NCBI GenBank assembly: GCA_963921935.1
Contig: OY998176.1
Location: 171,364,445-171,428,444, forward strand
Length of the DNA stretch: 64,000 bases
From: Galeruca laticollis
Taxonomy: Eukaryota > Arthropoda > Insecta > Coleoptera > Chrysomelidae
Direction: 5' to 3'
Both the position numbers and the translations under genes were made by a program. Positions within the stretch are counted from its first letter, which is position 1, and each line of letters opens with the position of its first letter. The notes under the pieces were generated by a model. That model searched no databases and was not told where the DNA came from. It was given only the letters and a program-made list of their open reading frames with translations. Shown one piece after another: positions 10,725-21,810 of this stretch.

Positions 10725-11560
10725 GACTTGGGTCACACTTACCCCTTTCATATTGGAGAGTGAGGTAAATGTGACCATTTGTACGGGGCAAATGTGAACT
10801 TATATTTGTGTTGAAACGAACTAGCTTCAACTTTTAATTTCAGATTGAGTCATGGTTAGAAAGTACAAAAAGAAAAGCGGTCGAGCAACCAAATATACTC
10901 GAGATGACTTAAGAGGGACCTGACGTTTTAGGAACCTGAAAACAGTTGGCACCCGTGATTTGCAACATAATTTAGGTCATTTTGTACACAACAAATCTAA
11001 AGAACGCAGGGAAATTAAGTGTTGAAATTTTAACACAATATAACTTCGACCTTTGTCTTGGGGATCAGGTATTTTGGTTGAGTTTTATATTGTTATAAAA
11101 AAGATATAAGCCATTAAGTGATGGTGTGATTTTGACAGTTTTGACTTGGGTCACACTTACCCCTTTCATATTGGAAAGTGAGGTAAATGTGACCATTTGT
11201 ACGGGGCAAATGTGAACTTATATTTGTGTTGAAACGAACTAGCTTCAACTTTTAATTTCAGATTGAGTCATGGTTAGAAAGTACAAAAAGAAAAGCGATC
11301 GAGCAACCAAATATACTCGAGATGACTTAAGAGGGACCTCACGTTTTAGGAACCTGAAAACAGTTGGCACCCGTGATTTGCAACATAATTTAGGTCATTT
11401 TGTACACAACAAATCTAAAGAACGCAGGGAAATTAAGTGTTGAAATTTCAACACAATATAACTTGGACCTTTGTCTTGGGGATCAGGTATTTTGGTTGAG
11501 TTTTATATTGTTATAAAAAAGATATAAGCCATTAAGTGATGGTGTGATTTTGACAGTTTT
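10725..11560 (+). repeat. 418-bp tandem duplication with exon-like ORF
   Basis: Copies 10725-11142 and 11143-11560 are ~98% identical. I count about five substitutions. Each carries GTCACACTTACCCC and GGGGCAAATGTGA motifs shared with the composite's ends, a 3' splice-like TTTAATTTCAG, and an ORF starting MVRKYKKKS. The duplication is recent compared with its decayed surroundings. Confidence 0.85.
11270..11443 (+). pseudogene. 57-codon ORF, possible first exon of pogo/Psq-type transposase
   Basis: The ATG follows TTTCAGATTGAGTC, so it may open an internal or first coding exon. It reads MVRKYKKKSDRATKYTRDDL, then RGTSRFRNLK, and ends REIKC. The basic MVRKYKKKS start resembles the N-termini of pipsqueak-HTH transposases, but the helix-turn-helix itself is not visible, so the assignment is weak. 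The twin copy at 10852 differs at codon 24: TGA (10921-10923) where this one has TCA. The readable frame might therefore extend only in one copy. Confidence 0.4.
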
Positions 11561-11835
11561 GACAATTTGTGGTCACCAATCTGGACACCAAAACCTGATC
11601 CCTAAAAGGAAGCCTAGAGAATTCGATTCTGAAAATATAAATCTCAAATCATTGTATTTTTTGAAATTGTTTGTGCGTAAATTTTTGCAAACGAACATAT
11701 TTGTACTTTAGTTCAACCGCTCCACCGTCTTGATGCATGGCGCTGTATAGAACAATATAGAACTATGACAGAAGACGACGGTCAATTCATAGACAAATAA
11801 TATTATAACTTTCTCTATGGGTCAAATGCTGTTGT

Positions 11836-12700
11836 TAGTGATGGGCAGAATCGAATACTTTTAAGAATCGGATACATGGTATTCGAATCATTTTAGGAAT
11901 CGAATACTTATCCGAGTACTGAGTTCTCGAGAACAAAGATTGTATATGGATGAGGACGAATACGAATACCGATACACCAAAGCATCAACGGATACCGGTG
12001 CCTGTGCGAACTTTTCACTGCTCTTACGTGGTAATTTGTTAATCTCTGTTTTCTCTAAGGTAGCAGCTTAAGATGTTGGTTTCTTCGTTATTAGACAAGA
12101 ACACTTGAATGAAATATAAATATTTTGAAGAAATCAAAACAAACAAAATTGGTCGTGTATTTTAATTTGAAATAGAAGGTCAGGGTTTCTCTTAAAATGT
12201 TTTTAAAGAAAATATAAAATATTTAACAGGATAGTGTACATGTTTCGATAAATGTAAAAATAATAAAGATTCTAATAAAACAACATAAATAAATTCTTTA
12301 AAAAATAGAAACGAAAATAAATAAAATAAAATAGAAAATATTAAACAGATGGTATAAATGTAAAAATAATAAAGATTCTAATCATTTCCAATTTTTTTGG
12401 AGATTAACGGTTTCGCCTAACATTTATTCACGAATTTGTGAATCCCACTAACCTACCTTACAACTAAATGCATTGGCATGCGATATGAGTTCTCAATTCA
12501 ACCGAGCCGAGCAAACAATCCGAGTCCTCAATCGGAATCTGCTGACAATGCAGACTGTTATTTTCGAGTTTATGCGATCAGCCATGCCGAGATCCGAGAA
12601 CAACCGGTATTCGAATACTTGGATAAAAGAATCGAATACACCGAGTACTGTTAAGAATCGAATACTTTCCGATTCTTAGTATTCGAATTCCCCATCACTA
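11836..12700. mobile_element. Non-autonomous hAT element (MITE), 865 bp
   Basis: An 8-bp duplication GCTGTTGT flanks it exactly (11828-11835 and 12701-12708), and the ends are TAGTGATGGG and CCCATCACTA, which is the hAT pattern. Just inside, GAATCGAATAC-type motifs are repeated in both orientations many times (11848-11925 and 12605-12690), as expected for subterminal binding sites. No transposase is encoded; a short ORF at 12473 has no recognisable content. Confidence 0.88.
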
Positions 12701-12708
12701 GCTGTTGT

Positions 12709-13540
12709 CATATGTTTTGTTTTCATAAAAATATCCCAAATTTATAGTTTAGTGTGTATTGTATTTGTAAGTGATTATAATTAAGTAATTTTCATGCTAA
12801 ATAAGTGAATTTGTGCTTCGTAAATGCTATTTATATTACTCCACAAGATTGTGTTTAGTGTAGCCTAGACATAAAATTATCCACAAACATTTTTAGCTGT
12901 TGCTAGTGATTCCGCAAGTGCATTATATTTATTGATCCCCATATCAGGGCCTTTTGGTTCCTCCAAGAACCTGTACACTGCCTTCTGAGTTAGTGAAAAA
13001 AACTACATTGGTAATAGTATTAATTGCTTTCTACTAATTTAACAAAATAGACATTTCTTATTCTATTCAAAAAGTAACACAATATGTCATCTTTTATTTT
13101 CGAAATGCAGGAATAAAAATGTTATATATTTTTTATCTTCAATGTTTCCAGGTTATGTATTGAAATGTTATACTATTTGCATTTTCCTCCAGTTTGTAAT
13201 AAACGGACATGCCTGTTTTTCCTTTGACTCTTCTCAATTATTCAAGTAAATGATAGCAAAAGTGTTTTCTTTTATTGCAAACAAAATCAAATCAATTATG
13301 CAATATGTTTGTTTAATAGTATTACAAATTTGAAGTACAGAGAAAGTAAGTAGGTAGTTTTTATATTTATTATAATGCCAATTAATTAGGTAAACTATAA
13401 AAATGTTTATTATAGCAATAAACATTGACCCTTATTAATTATTCAAAAAAATTAAAGGTAAAATTGGTGTGTTTTTATTGAAAAGAAACAAATAAAAAAT
13501 ATTTTATAAAAATGTCAATAAAATTATTATTACAAATTTA
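12709..13540. other. AT-rich, likely 3' side of the YqaJ unit
   Basis: No coding region. On the minus strand this lies downstream of the last exon-like module and contains several TTTATT motifs (AATAAA on the minus strand), so it could be its 3' UTR. Nothing else is supported. Confidence 0.35.
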
Positions 13541-13987
13541 ATGTATTTGTCTTCATATTTATTAATACATGGCAACTGAAGTTCATCTTCTTCTCTACCA
13601 TTTCTCCTCATAACAAAAAGAAAATAAAAAGTTTATAAAAGTATCCATTTTTTACGATTCTATACTCACAAAGGGGTGATGACCCCCCATCCACATTATT
13701 GAAGTCTGGATCCACGTAGTTATAAAGACTGAAAAAATATACTTTAAATATTTTCTTTAAATAAATAATATTTTTACTTACAAAATTATTTTTCCCCCAA
13801 TTCAGCAAAAGTATACAAGTAATCCATTTTATCTTGGACATAAGTACTGAATACATTTTCTTTATTTTTATGCATACATGGCAACTGAGCTGCATCTTCT
13901 ATTTTCTTAATCCTCAGACAAAAAAAAACAAAATTTTATAAACTATCCCTTACAATTACATCAGGCTACATTTTAGTTTTTACTTAC

Positions 13988-15009
13988 TGAATAGCTATAG
14001 CGAGCATGCTATATGAAAATTATTTGGACCTGTGCAGGCTGTTACATCAGGTTCCGTTTTAGTGAAATTGTCAGTTCTGAAAATGAATAGAAATTTGATT
14101 TTTCTAAATAAGTCTTGTTAGTGTTTTTACTTACGGAATGGTATAAGGAAACTCTGTTTTATGAAATATTAATGGACCTGCGGGGCAGTTACATTGGGCT
14201 TAGTTTTAGTTACATAATCACAACTGTAAATGAAATAAGAAAATTAGATGATTCTTCTAAGTAGGTTTTGCCATTTTTTTACTTACAGTATAGTTGTAGC
14301 GAAAACTGCTATATGAAAATTATTTGGACCTGTGCGGGCTGTTACATTCGGTTCAGTTTTAATGTAATTGTCAGTTCTGAAAATGAATAGAAATTTGATT
14401 TTTGTAAATAAGTCTTGTTAGTGTTTTTACTTACGGAATGGTATAAGGAAACTCTGTTTTATGAAATATTAATGGATCTGCGGGGCAGTTACATCCAGCT
14501 TAGTTTTACTTACATAATCAGAACTGTAAATGAAATAAGAAAATCAGATGATTCTTCTAAGTAGGTTTTGCCATTTTTTCACTTACAGTATAGTTGTAGC
14601 GAAAACTGCTATATGAAAATTATTTGGACCTGTGCGGGCTGGGCTGTTACATCAGGTTCCGTTTTAACGAAATTGTCAGTTCTGAAAATGAATAGAAATT
14701 TGATTTTTGTAAATAAGTCTTATTAGTGTTTTTACTTATGGAATGGTATAAGGAAACTCTGTTTTATGAAATATTAATGGATCTGCGGGGCAGTTACATC
14801 GGGATTAGTTTTAGTTATATAATCAGAACTGTAAATGAAATAAGAAAATTAGATGCTTCTTCTAAGTAGGTTTTGCCATTTTTTTACTTACAGTATAGTC
14901 TTGTTAGTGTTGGTACTTACGGATTAGTACCAGGAAACTCTGTGTTATTAAGGATTAATGGAGCTGAGAGGCAGTTGCAGCAGGTTTCATATTAGTGAAA
15001 TTGTCAGTT
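13988..15009 (-). repeat. Tandem array of ~150-bp exon-intron modules (300-bp dimers)
   Basis: On the minus strand each module has a branch/pyrimidine stretch ending TTCATTTTCAG or TTCATTTACAG, an exon of 89-95 bp, then GTAAGTAAAAA. Exons lie at 15009-14921, 14828-14740, 14681-14587, 14523-14435, 14376-14287, 14223-14135 and 14076-13988. Two alternating types (A: ..KTEPNVTARTGPNN.., B: ..KTKLDVTAP..) form 300-bp dimers. The 14376-14287 exon is 90 bp, open, and enters and leaves in the same phase. Type B is 89 bp with an in-frame TAA. The 14681 exon has a 5-bp GGGCT expansion and the 14828 exon has ATAAGT instead of GTAAGT. Confidence 0.75.
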
Positions 15010-15039
15010 CTGAAAATGTAAAGAAATTAGATTTTTCGT

Positions 15040-16100
15040 TCTGAACTAAATCACATAATAGTAGACATCTCAAGAATATGTAACGAAATCCAAAGCTTAA
15101 ACAAAGAAATTCAGTTAGTTTGGATCAGAGGACACTCAGGCATACCCCAAAATGAAAAAGTAGACGAACTAGCGAAAAGTGCCACAGAGGAGGGAATTAA
15201 AATTCATAATTTCAAAATCCCGACAACAGATATGCGACAATTGGCAAAAACTAAACTAACAGCTGCTTGGCAAAAACATTACGAGGAATATATGGGAGGT
15301 CAAAAGTTCAAAGCAATTGAACCAATAGTAAAACATAAACCTTGGTTTCATAAAGACAGCGATCGGACTTTCATAAGAACTATTACCAGAATTAGATCAG
15401 GACATTGTTTAACACCCGAGAATAAATTTAAACTGGGCATTTCTGAAAATGAAAGATGTCAATGTGGAGAAACAGGTACCCTACAACATTGCTTACTAGA
15501 ATGCAATATTCACGAATCGGCTATATCAAAATTTTATACAATGATTGCAAACATATTACCTTTGCCTGCTAGTTTGGATACAATATTAGCATCTGAAAAA
15601 AATGAGGTGAGAAAACTATTATATAAACTAACAAAAGAAACTAACATAAAATTGTAAATGAAGTAAAATGTTGTAAAATTTCTAACCAATCAAATTTTTG
15701 AAAAAAAAAATAAAGGAAAAATCCGAAAAAAAAATATACAAATAAGGTAGTTAAAAAAAAATACTAAAAAAAAGAAGAAAAAAGCAAAAGCACAAAAAAT
15801 GCATAAAAAATATACTTGAACATAATAAAAAAACAGGAGCCTAAAAAAAGCATAAGCAAAAAAAATCATATAAAAAAAGCATAAACAAAAAATGCATAAG
15901 CAATAAAAAAAAGCATAGGCAAAACAAAAAAAAAACCATAAGCATAAAAAAAATATATATGCATAAACATAATAATAGTAATAAAAATATATGTGTATGT
16001 AAGCTTATATATGTTCCGCAACATTTTATAATCAAATAATAAATTAGACTGGCCTTTTGGTTTACTAAAACCAGTGCCATTAACTTGACACACACACACA
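15040..16100 (+). mobile_element. LINE B: 5'-truncated RNase H-type LINE with A-rich tail
   Basis: TAGATTTTTCGT flanks it at 15028-15039 and 16101-16112, giving exact borders. It holds only the end of ORF2 and a ~440-bp 3' region that is extremely A-rich on this strand, with repeated GCATAAGC/GCATAAAC words, and ends in a CA repeat like LINE A. It inserted into an intron of the YqaJ unit, opposite to that unit's sense. Confidence 0.88.
15043..15657 (+). pseudogene. LINE B ORF2 C-terminus
   Basis: Open to the natural stop at 15655-15657. The sequence enters within RNase H after its second acidic residue: VWIRGHSGIPQNEKVDELAK gives the catalytic histidine and last aspartate. Then comes AAWQKHYEEYMGG, WFHKDSDRTFIRTITRIRSGHCLTP and the zinc-binding CQCGETGTLQHCLLEC. 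The first catalytic residues of RNase H are cut off by the 5' truncation. The terminal Cys/His motif is the same class as in LINEs A and E, so these are related I-type families. Confidence 0.85.
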
Positions 16101-16141
16101 TAGATTTTTCGTAAATAAGTTTTGTTACTCTTTTTACTTAC

Positions 16142-16440
16142 GGAGTAGTATCAGCGTCCACATCTAGATTCTGTCGTGCCAGACTTTTCTTTTTCTTATA
16201 TTCTGATATTGCTTGCTTGCTATAAGGGGGGTCAATACATTTCTGCCCTTTTCCTATTTGATTTCTGATTATTTCAGGGGCTATACATTCTGTATAGAAT
16301 TGCTTAAGTTTCAGAAGCATTTTTTCGGCCCATATTTTTCTATCTATCTCAATTTCTTCTATATACAGATCTATATTATCGCAGACATACACAACAAAGT
16401 AACATCTGCTCCTATTAGTTATATTCAATTGCCCCTGGAT
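16142..16440 (-). pseudogene. YqaJ domain, C-terminal exon
   Basis: The exon is bounded by TGTGTTTTTAG (3' splice site, 16441-16442) and GTAAGTAAAAA (5' splice site, ending at 16141). It begins IQGQLNITNRSRCYFVVYV, matching the YqaJ segment Q.QGQL.IT.R..C.FVV, and continues YIEEIEIDRKIWAEKM, FYTECIAPEIIRNQIG, KCIDPPY. It ends in the middle of a codon (CC/G), the phase used by all the repeated modules downstream. The 299-bp reading frame is open throughout. Confidence 0.75.
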
Positions 16441-17037
16441 CTAAAAACACACATTTTAAATAGACCCCATAATATTTTTATCTGTGAAAGTGCCTTTTTG
16501 CTCTATCTACTGTGTCAAAACTTTCTTTTTTGCACTGGTGCAAAGAAGTTGTTACCTTTTATCGTAGACAAAAAGAATGTTTGTTGCACTCAGCATGATT
16601 GTAGCTCTTGACTTTGTCTCGAGCTACAAGCTTCATGCTTCGTTGCAATAAAAATGCACTTTTTGCACGTATTACACAAATAACTACTTTTAATGTTATT
16701 CTTATTTATTGTTGGTAAATACATCAAAGTGATTAAATATATTATGTGAGAATGATTTTGAGCTTTTGTTCTTTGGAATAGATATATCAAGTTTATACCT
16801 GATAATTGTAATTGTGATTCCGCTTAAGTTGAATTTTATTGTTGTGTTTTTCTAGACAAATTTTGTTCTTCATGAGTTCAATTATTTCGCTTATTGTATT
16901 TGTTTGTAAATTCAGTTTTATGCAGAGTGGAGGCATTTTATTTCAAGTAGTGCATCATCACCTACAAGCCCTAAAATATTTGTCATGTCATTTAATATGC
17001 AAAAAGAATGTATAACACATGGTAATTATTTGTTATG

Positions 17038-17298
17038 TTAAATATATTTACCTTCAGGAGAAGCACCTAGAAAACCGTGTTGAACATCTACCCACAATCC
17101 TGAATCAACCACCACAACACTTTGTACTTGTTCAAAAATGCTCTTAGCCACATTTTCCTTAAGAATTCCATACTCCATTTCCTCCGTCATACAATAAGTC
17201 TTTTTAAGAACAGTTTTAACAAGAGAATGACAAGGTGTATTTGTTTTTCTCTTAACAACCTGTCCAAAGAGAGAAGCAGTCAAAAAAATATTTACCAT
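17038..17298 (-). pseudogene. YqaJ domain, N-terminal exon
   Basis: The translation reads FLTASLFGQVVKRK, then TPCHSLVKTVLKKTY, EMEYGILKENVAKSIFEQ and SGLWVDVQHGFLGASPEG. This is the standard start of YqaJ-family nucleases: the TAS.FG.V motif, the G..E helix and the G.W.D...GFLGASPDG catalytic strand. Here the last motif is ASPEG, so the metal-binding Asp is replaced by Glu. The piece with the E-x-K catalytic strand is not visible between this and the next exon. YqaJ nucleases degrade or resect DNA ends; the role within a transposon is not known to me. The domain boundary at 17298 meets THAP sequence on the plus strand. Confidence 0.75.
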
Positions 17299-17409
17299 TC
17301 AGGTGATCACACATATGTGTATCTGTCATGGAAAAAAGAAAATGAACCAACTATTTTTTTGTATAATGAAGGAAAAATGTTTCAGTTCCAATCTCCACAA
17401 CACATATGA
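17299..17409 (+). pseudogene. THAP domain remnant (C-terminal half)
   Basis: On the plus strand, DHTYVYLSWKKENEPTIF and YNEGKMFQFQSP resemble the end of a THAP zinc-binding domain, where a CSxHF motif is followed by a Pro-x-(I/L)F segment. The CSxHF part is corrupted (VYLSW). A related but separate THAP piece is found at 44438-44690 next to the same non-coding sequence. THAP domains bind DNA and are common in transposases. Confidence 0.45.
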
Positions 17410-17998
17410 TCAATCTTTGCAAACAAGGTAGAAGCAAACTTGTACATGTTGATTGTATGTTTGATTTTGTACTGTATATATCGATCTCCCCACAATATAT
17501 AGTATTATTTGTCATTACAGATCTTTCGCTTTAAATTTTTTATTAGTTGTTATAGTTGCTTTGTAAGTTTTTTAAACGTTTGCTATTTTAAATTGAAATT
17601 CCTCACTGTACCTTACTTTCTTCTTTCTATTAAATGTAAAGCATTGTATTACAAGTAAATATTTCTTTGTATAATAAATTTGGAAACTCTTTGTTTATAT
17701 TATTTGTTTCTAGATAAAATTGAATATATTCACACATGTACTTGAAAAAAGAGCCTACATGTCAAATAAAATTTGAAAGCATCCAACAGAAACTCTGAAC
17801 TGATACAAATATGATTAGATTGAGGGAAAGTTGTGACACGACGTTCTGTGTTTTCAGACTAAATGGCCTATTTTAAATCATGTAAATTTGCAACTTTTCC
17901 ACAGTTTAATTTTCTTAGCATGAAACAAACAAAAATGTATAATCATGAAAACATTTTATTATGTTAATATAAATGGTACAAATTTTGAAAGGTAGAAT
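17402..17998 (+). repeat. ~590-bp unit shared with 44697-45290
   Basis: From GATCAAT..TTTGCAAACAAGG to GGTAGAATG the two segments align along their whole length with roughly 90% identity in the same orientation. I see no coding frame common to both. In both places it sits between THAP and YqaJ coding pieces, so it is internal sequence of one transposon family. Confidence 0.8.
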
Positions 17999-18419
17999 GT
18001 TTTTAGAGTATGTATATTTACATTTATGAAACTCTTAAATAATCAAAAATCTACACTCAAATGGAAATTATGTTAACAAATTTTGTTTGTATCTGTGTAT
18101 ATAATATTCTCTTATCTATGCACAGCTGTGCTGTGGTTTGGATCCAACATAAAAACAGAGATAAGCACAAATCATCCATGGAGATAAGGTTTCTGCACTC
18201 ACAAATAGTTGAAATATTTAAAATCAAAACATTCGAACAGAGATGCTGAACAGAGATGCGTTTCTTTGAACCATCAAGAGTGGAAAGACAGAGAAAGAAA
18301 ATATGTTGAATAAGTAAAAGCCGATTCAGTACTACTATCGACATCTATCGTAAATATTTGGAACCAAATAATTACTAAATTAGTAACTAGTATTGTGTAG
18401 GTTTTTAGGTTCATATACC
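17999..18419 (+). repeat. Terminal region of the THAP/YqaJ element, copy 1
   Basis: It shares CACTCAAATGGAAATT (about 18055) with 45847 and, inverted, with 30570. It also shares the segment ACTAGTATTGTGTAGGTTTTTAGG (read in parts; about 18385-18410) and TACTTATTC/TCTGTCTTTCCAC-type blocks, inverted, with 30300-30440. This is the family's end region. It stops exactly where the BEL LTR begins. Confidence 0.6.
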
Positions 18420-18714
18420 TGTGAGGAGGCCCCTCTTAACGCATGCAGTTGCAGAGAGAATGTTTAGGATTGATATCACTTTATTTGGAATCAAACCCAA
18501 TTTTACATCCACTAGTAATCAGCTTTATTTCTAAGGTTACAATGAAAACATAAAAAATATCTACGATCTACGTTACAAGCTACAATAATTGCGTGTCGAT
18601 ACAACAGTTCTCGATCTACCACTCACTGCGCACAGGCGAGTCGAGTAGGTGGTCTTACCAAGAATCTTTTATTACGCGGCGTTGCTTCCGCAGACATGAT
18701 GGGGAAACTGAACA
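18420..18714 (-). mobile_element. BEL/Pao 3' LTR
   Basis: On the minus strand the LTR starts TGTTCAGTTTCCCC at 18714, directly after a polypurine tract (AAGGTGGGGGG), and appears to end ..CCTCCTCACA at 18420. The length, about 295 bp, is plausible for BEL/Pao. No second LTR is visible because the 5' half of the element is missing. Confidence 0.7.
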
Positions 18715-18850
18715 TGCCCCCCACCTTGAAAGAAGTTTCAACCGTGCAGTGCTATAAAGTCGCATGCAGTCGATTCTTCTTAAAGAACGATGAGACCGAT
18801 TACACTAACTTGGCGTAATACCACAAAGAAAAACACAGGTCATTAGTCTT

Positions 18851-19833
18851 TCACTCTTCTTTGTCGTCAAGCGGCAACGGACAGATCTTGGCAGAAGATC
18901 TTATTACGTGGCCATCTGTGGTACGGATTGTGGCTACTCTTGCTACGCCGTCTGCGCCTGGATGAATGGTTTCCATGCGTCCTAGCTTCCACTTCATTGG
19001 AGGTTGGTTGTCCTCTTTTAGTAGCACTAAAGTGTCTGCTTTAAGCGAATCATAATTGAACTTCCATTTGGTTCGCCTTTGCAATTCGCTCACATATTCC
19101 TTCTCCCATATTTTCCAGAGATGCTGTTTGACCTGGGCTAGATGCTGATACATGGATAGCCGATTTCTTGGCAAGTGGGCTCAGGAACGGCATTTCACGA
19201 GCGACGGATTAGGAAATGTGATGATGTTAAAGGATGAAAGTCATGGGGAGAGTCTGATAGGGGTGATAGTGGTCGAGAATTTAATCATTTTAAAGTTAAT
19301 AGAAAGGCATCCGCACAGAGATCACTCACCAACTCTATATGTATTGCCTTCGTAACACTACAAACAAAGAGGCATATGTAAGATTTTGATACCTTGTATC
19401 CTCGTCTGGATTTATTTTTTATCGACATAGGTCCGGTATAATCCACGCCGACGAATTCAAACGGATGTCTCTATTTTAAACGCATTTCTGGTAAAGACGC
19501 CATTATAGGTTGAATTTGAGTGGGTTTATACCTAAAACATGGAACGCATTTTCGCACGACCTTTTTAACTAATACACGTCCCCCTACAATACAGAACCTT
19601 CCACGGAGCGTAACTAACGTGTGCTGCGGTCCAGCGTGCATCAATCTTAAATGCGTGTTCCTTACTAGTAACTCAGCTAAATGACTTTTAGACGATAAAA
19701 TTGCCGGGTGTTTTATCTCAAAAGCAAATTTGGCGTTGGTTAACCGTCCACCAACTCGTAAAATGCCATCGCGGTCCAAAAACGGATTGAGACTAATAAT
19801 TTTGCAGTCAGTGGCGGGTTTATCTTTGTTCAA
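18851..19833 (-). pseudogene. BEL/Pao integrase, core deleted
   Basis: The zinc-binding part (VGGRLTNAKFAFEIKHPAIL, then RNTHLRLMHAG, CVPCFRYKP) is at 19833-19480. A short core segment follows in another frame with the first catalytic aspartate (FVGVDYTGPMS) and KAIHIELVSDL. The sequence then jumps to LNSRPLSPL..PLTSSHFLI, which normally lies after the third catalytic residue. The second Asp and the Glu of the D,D35E triad are therefore deleted (about 19270). The C-terminal domain (LQRRTKWKFNYDSLK, PPMKWKLGRMETIHPGADG) is intact to 18851. The protein could not integrate DNA. Confidence 0.82.
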
Positions 19834-20674
19834 TTTATTAATGCCACATGAAAAAATTCACTTTGCGATAATTTTATTAAACAGTTTAATGCACCGTCTA
19901 ATTCAGAAACTTCCAACGGTCCAGTCTTACTTAGTTCAGGATATCCTTTGGCCTTACAGTTTAAATAGAAACGTCTTACATATGCGATGATTCGTTTGAG
20001 TTTATTTACGTCCGAAAAATGTTTAATAAAATCATTTTCCGAACAAGAGATAAGTAAATTAACCTTTTGTTTACGAATATCGGGCAAATTCTCGTTTTTG
20101 TTATGACATTCAGGCCAGCTCTCCTTTTTTTCTCTTAGGAATGGAGGTCCGTCCCACCACATCGTATTATTCAATAAATTTCTCGGTTTTACACCTCTCG
20201 ACACTAGGTCCGCGGGGTTATTTTTAAACGATACGTGACGCCAACTATCCGCTGCCGACAAGTCTTGGATTTCGGCGACACGATTACCAACGAATGGCTT
20301 TAATTGATTGGGTGAATGTTTCAGCCACCCCAAAACTACCGTTGAATCTGACCAGTAAAAGCACTGATCGATTTTTATACATAACGACCTTTTGACTTCA
20401 TTCGACAATCTGACTAAGGTTACAGCTGCCATTAACTCGAGTCGCGGCAGCGTAACGGTGCGACTTTAGACTTTGCGCATAAAAGGCTGGTAAACACTGC
20501 ACCGCTCGCGTCAATTGATCTTAGGTAAATACAAGATCCGAATGCATCTTCGGATGCATCCGAAAATCCATGCATTTCAATCCTAACAGCACTGTCTAAG
20601 CACCAATGAAATTTGCTTCGGAAGAAATTCGCGGACTGTAGATTTATTCGAAAACAATTGTAATTTCTTAGCAA
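19830..20674 (-). pseudogene. BEL/Pao RNase H region
   Basis: Two overlapping frames give the RNase H start (MHGFSDASEDAFGSCIY, with the first Asp) and the rest (QCFYWSDSTVVLGWL, second Asp; RVAEIQDL; HVSFKNNPADLVSRG), followed by the linker to integrase. This is the standard order RT-RNase H-integrase of BEL/Pao. A frameshift near 20432 breaks the protein. Upstream, ~290 bp (20690-20985) do not fit BEL and look like an insertion. Confidence 0.82.
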
Positions 20675-20999
20675 TGTGGATACTCACCGGATGGCTGGCT
20701 TTCTGCACCTTAGGAACCCTTGATTTAGGCTATCACCATTTTTATTATTCACTTGAACAGCTCAGTATCTTTTCAATCACTTGATTGTTCAGTTTGTACG
20801 TATTTATCACCAAAATCACTACCTTTTTAAAATTGCCGTTGTTAACGGTCGCCGGCCAAACGTTGTCTGTCTTTATAGCGCAAACGCTACGCGATATGCG
20901 CACCCAATCGCTTGAAACCAGCTGTTTTTGAACAGCGCGGAAATTATTTTTAAAATCAGAAAAAACTCAAATCATTAGTGCATGAACAAGCACCTTGGC

Positions 21000-21810
21000 A
21001 TATAGCGCGTCTGGCAATACTCAAGGAGTTTAGTACCGGCAAATCCGCTCTAAATTCACTCCAAAACATTTCGATTTTCCTTGGGACTACCTCGTCCCAC
21101 GATAGCTTCTCGAGCTACAATTTTTGTAGCAATATTTTTATTAGAATAACACTTGGTGATAGGAGGCCCAAAGGGTCCCAAATCTGTGAGACGTTAGAAA
21201 GTATGTTTCGTTTAGAGACCTTGGTTTCAGATATGTCAAATATCTTAAACACTAATTTATCGCCAGAAGGCTGCCACATAATACCTAGTGTTTTTGCATT
21301 TTCATACTCTCCAAAATTAATTATATGATGATCTTCAGTAGTATCACCCACGTATTTTAACACGCTTGGATCATTCGAATAGAATTTTCGCAGTTCAAAA
21401 CCACCCTGTTTTAGTACGTTACTTATATCGCCAAATACGATGCCGCTGTTGTCCCGTACGTTACGGTTTTTTAATTCGTATGTAGTTAACGTGTCACTCG
21501 GCTTTTGTCTCCATAAAATCCGCTGAAACCGGTGTTGCTCGGGATCTATTAAAATCTGGCGATACATCTTCGTAATGTCCGCGCTTATCACGAATTCTTG
21601 TTGCCTAAATCTTAACAAAATTGAAAAAAGAGTTTGTTGAAGGGTCGGACCGACATACTGTAAATTATTAAGCGACAATCCGGAAGAAGTTGGCGACGAT
21701 GCGTTAAAAACGACTCTAAGCTTCGTTGTCAAGTTATCATTTTTTATAACTCCATGGTGAGGCATGTAGTAGGAAAGTTTATCAGGTTCGGTGTCCTGTA
21801 TCCTACTCAT
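21000..21810 (-). pseudogene. BEL/Pao reverse transcriptase, YVDD deleted
   Basis: The segment reads YYMPHHGVIKNDNLTTKLRV and VVFNASSPTSSGLSLNN, then VISADITKMYRQILIDPEQ (first catalytic Asp), the usual BEL RT signatures. After KPSDTLTTYELK it jumps to SGIVFGDISNVLKQGGFELR, which follows the YVDD box in intact relatives. The box with the two catalytic aspartates is missing. Later SKRNILSNVSQIWDPLGLLSP is intact. Although open for 231 codons, it cannot be active. Confidence 0.82.

Larger units (their letters stand above)
13541..17298 (-). pseudogene. YqaJ-type recombinase/nuclease gene with tandem exon tail (ISL2EU-like)
   Basis: Two exons carry a YqaJ (lambda-exonuclease-like) domain: one within 17298-17038 and one at 16440-16142. 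Downstream come at least six ~90-bp exon-like modules (15009-13988), then terminal exon-like pieces at about 13910-13782, 13728-13671 and from about 13610. The module repeats are followed by duplicated segments sharing CAGTTGCCATGTAT (about 13575 and 13880). THAP coding sequence lies immediately upstream on the other strand. Established knowledge: I recall YqaJ proteins accompanying THAP transposases in ISL2EU-type DNA transposons. A stop in the first module and a broken donor in the third suggest decay. An insertion (LINE B) sits in the first intron after the YqaJ exon. Confidence 0.6.

Noticed and set aside
15841..16101. Two overlapping minus-strand membrane-like ORFs
   Set aside because: They arise from the A-rich LINE B tail read in reverse; the Leu/Phe/Tyr content is compositional.
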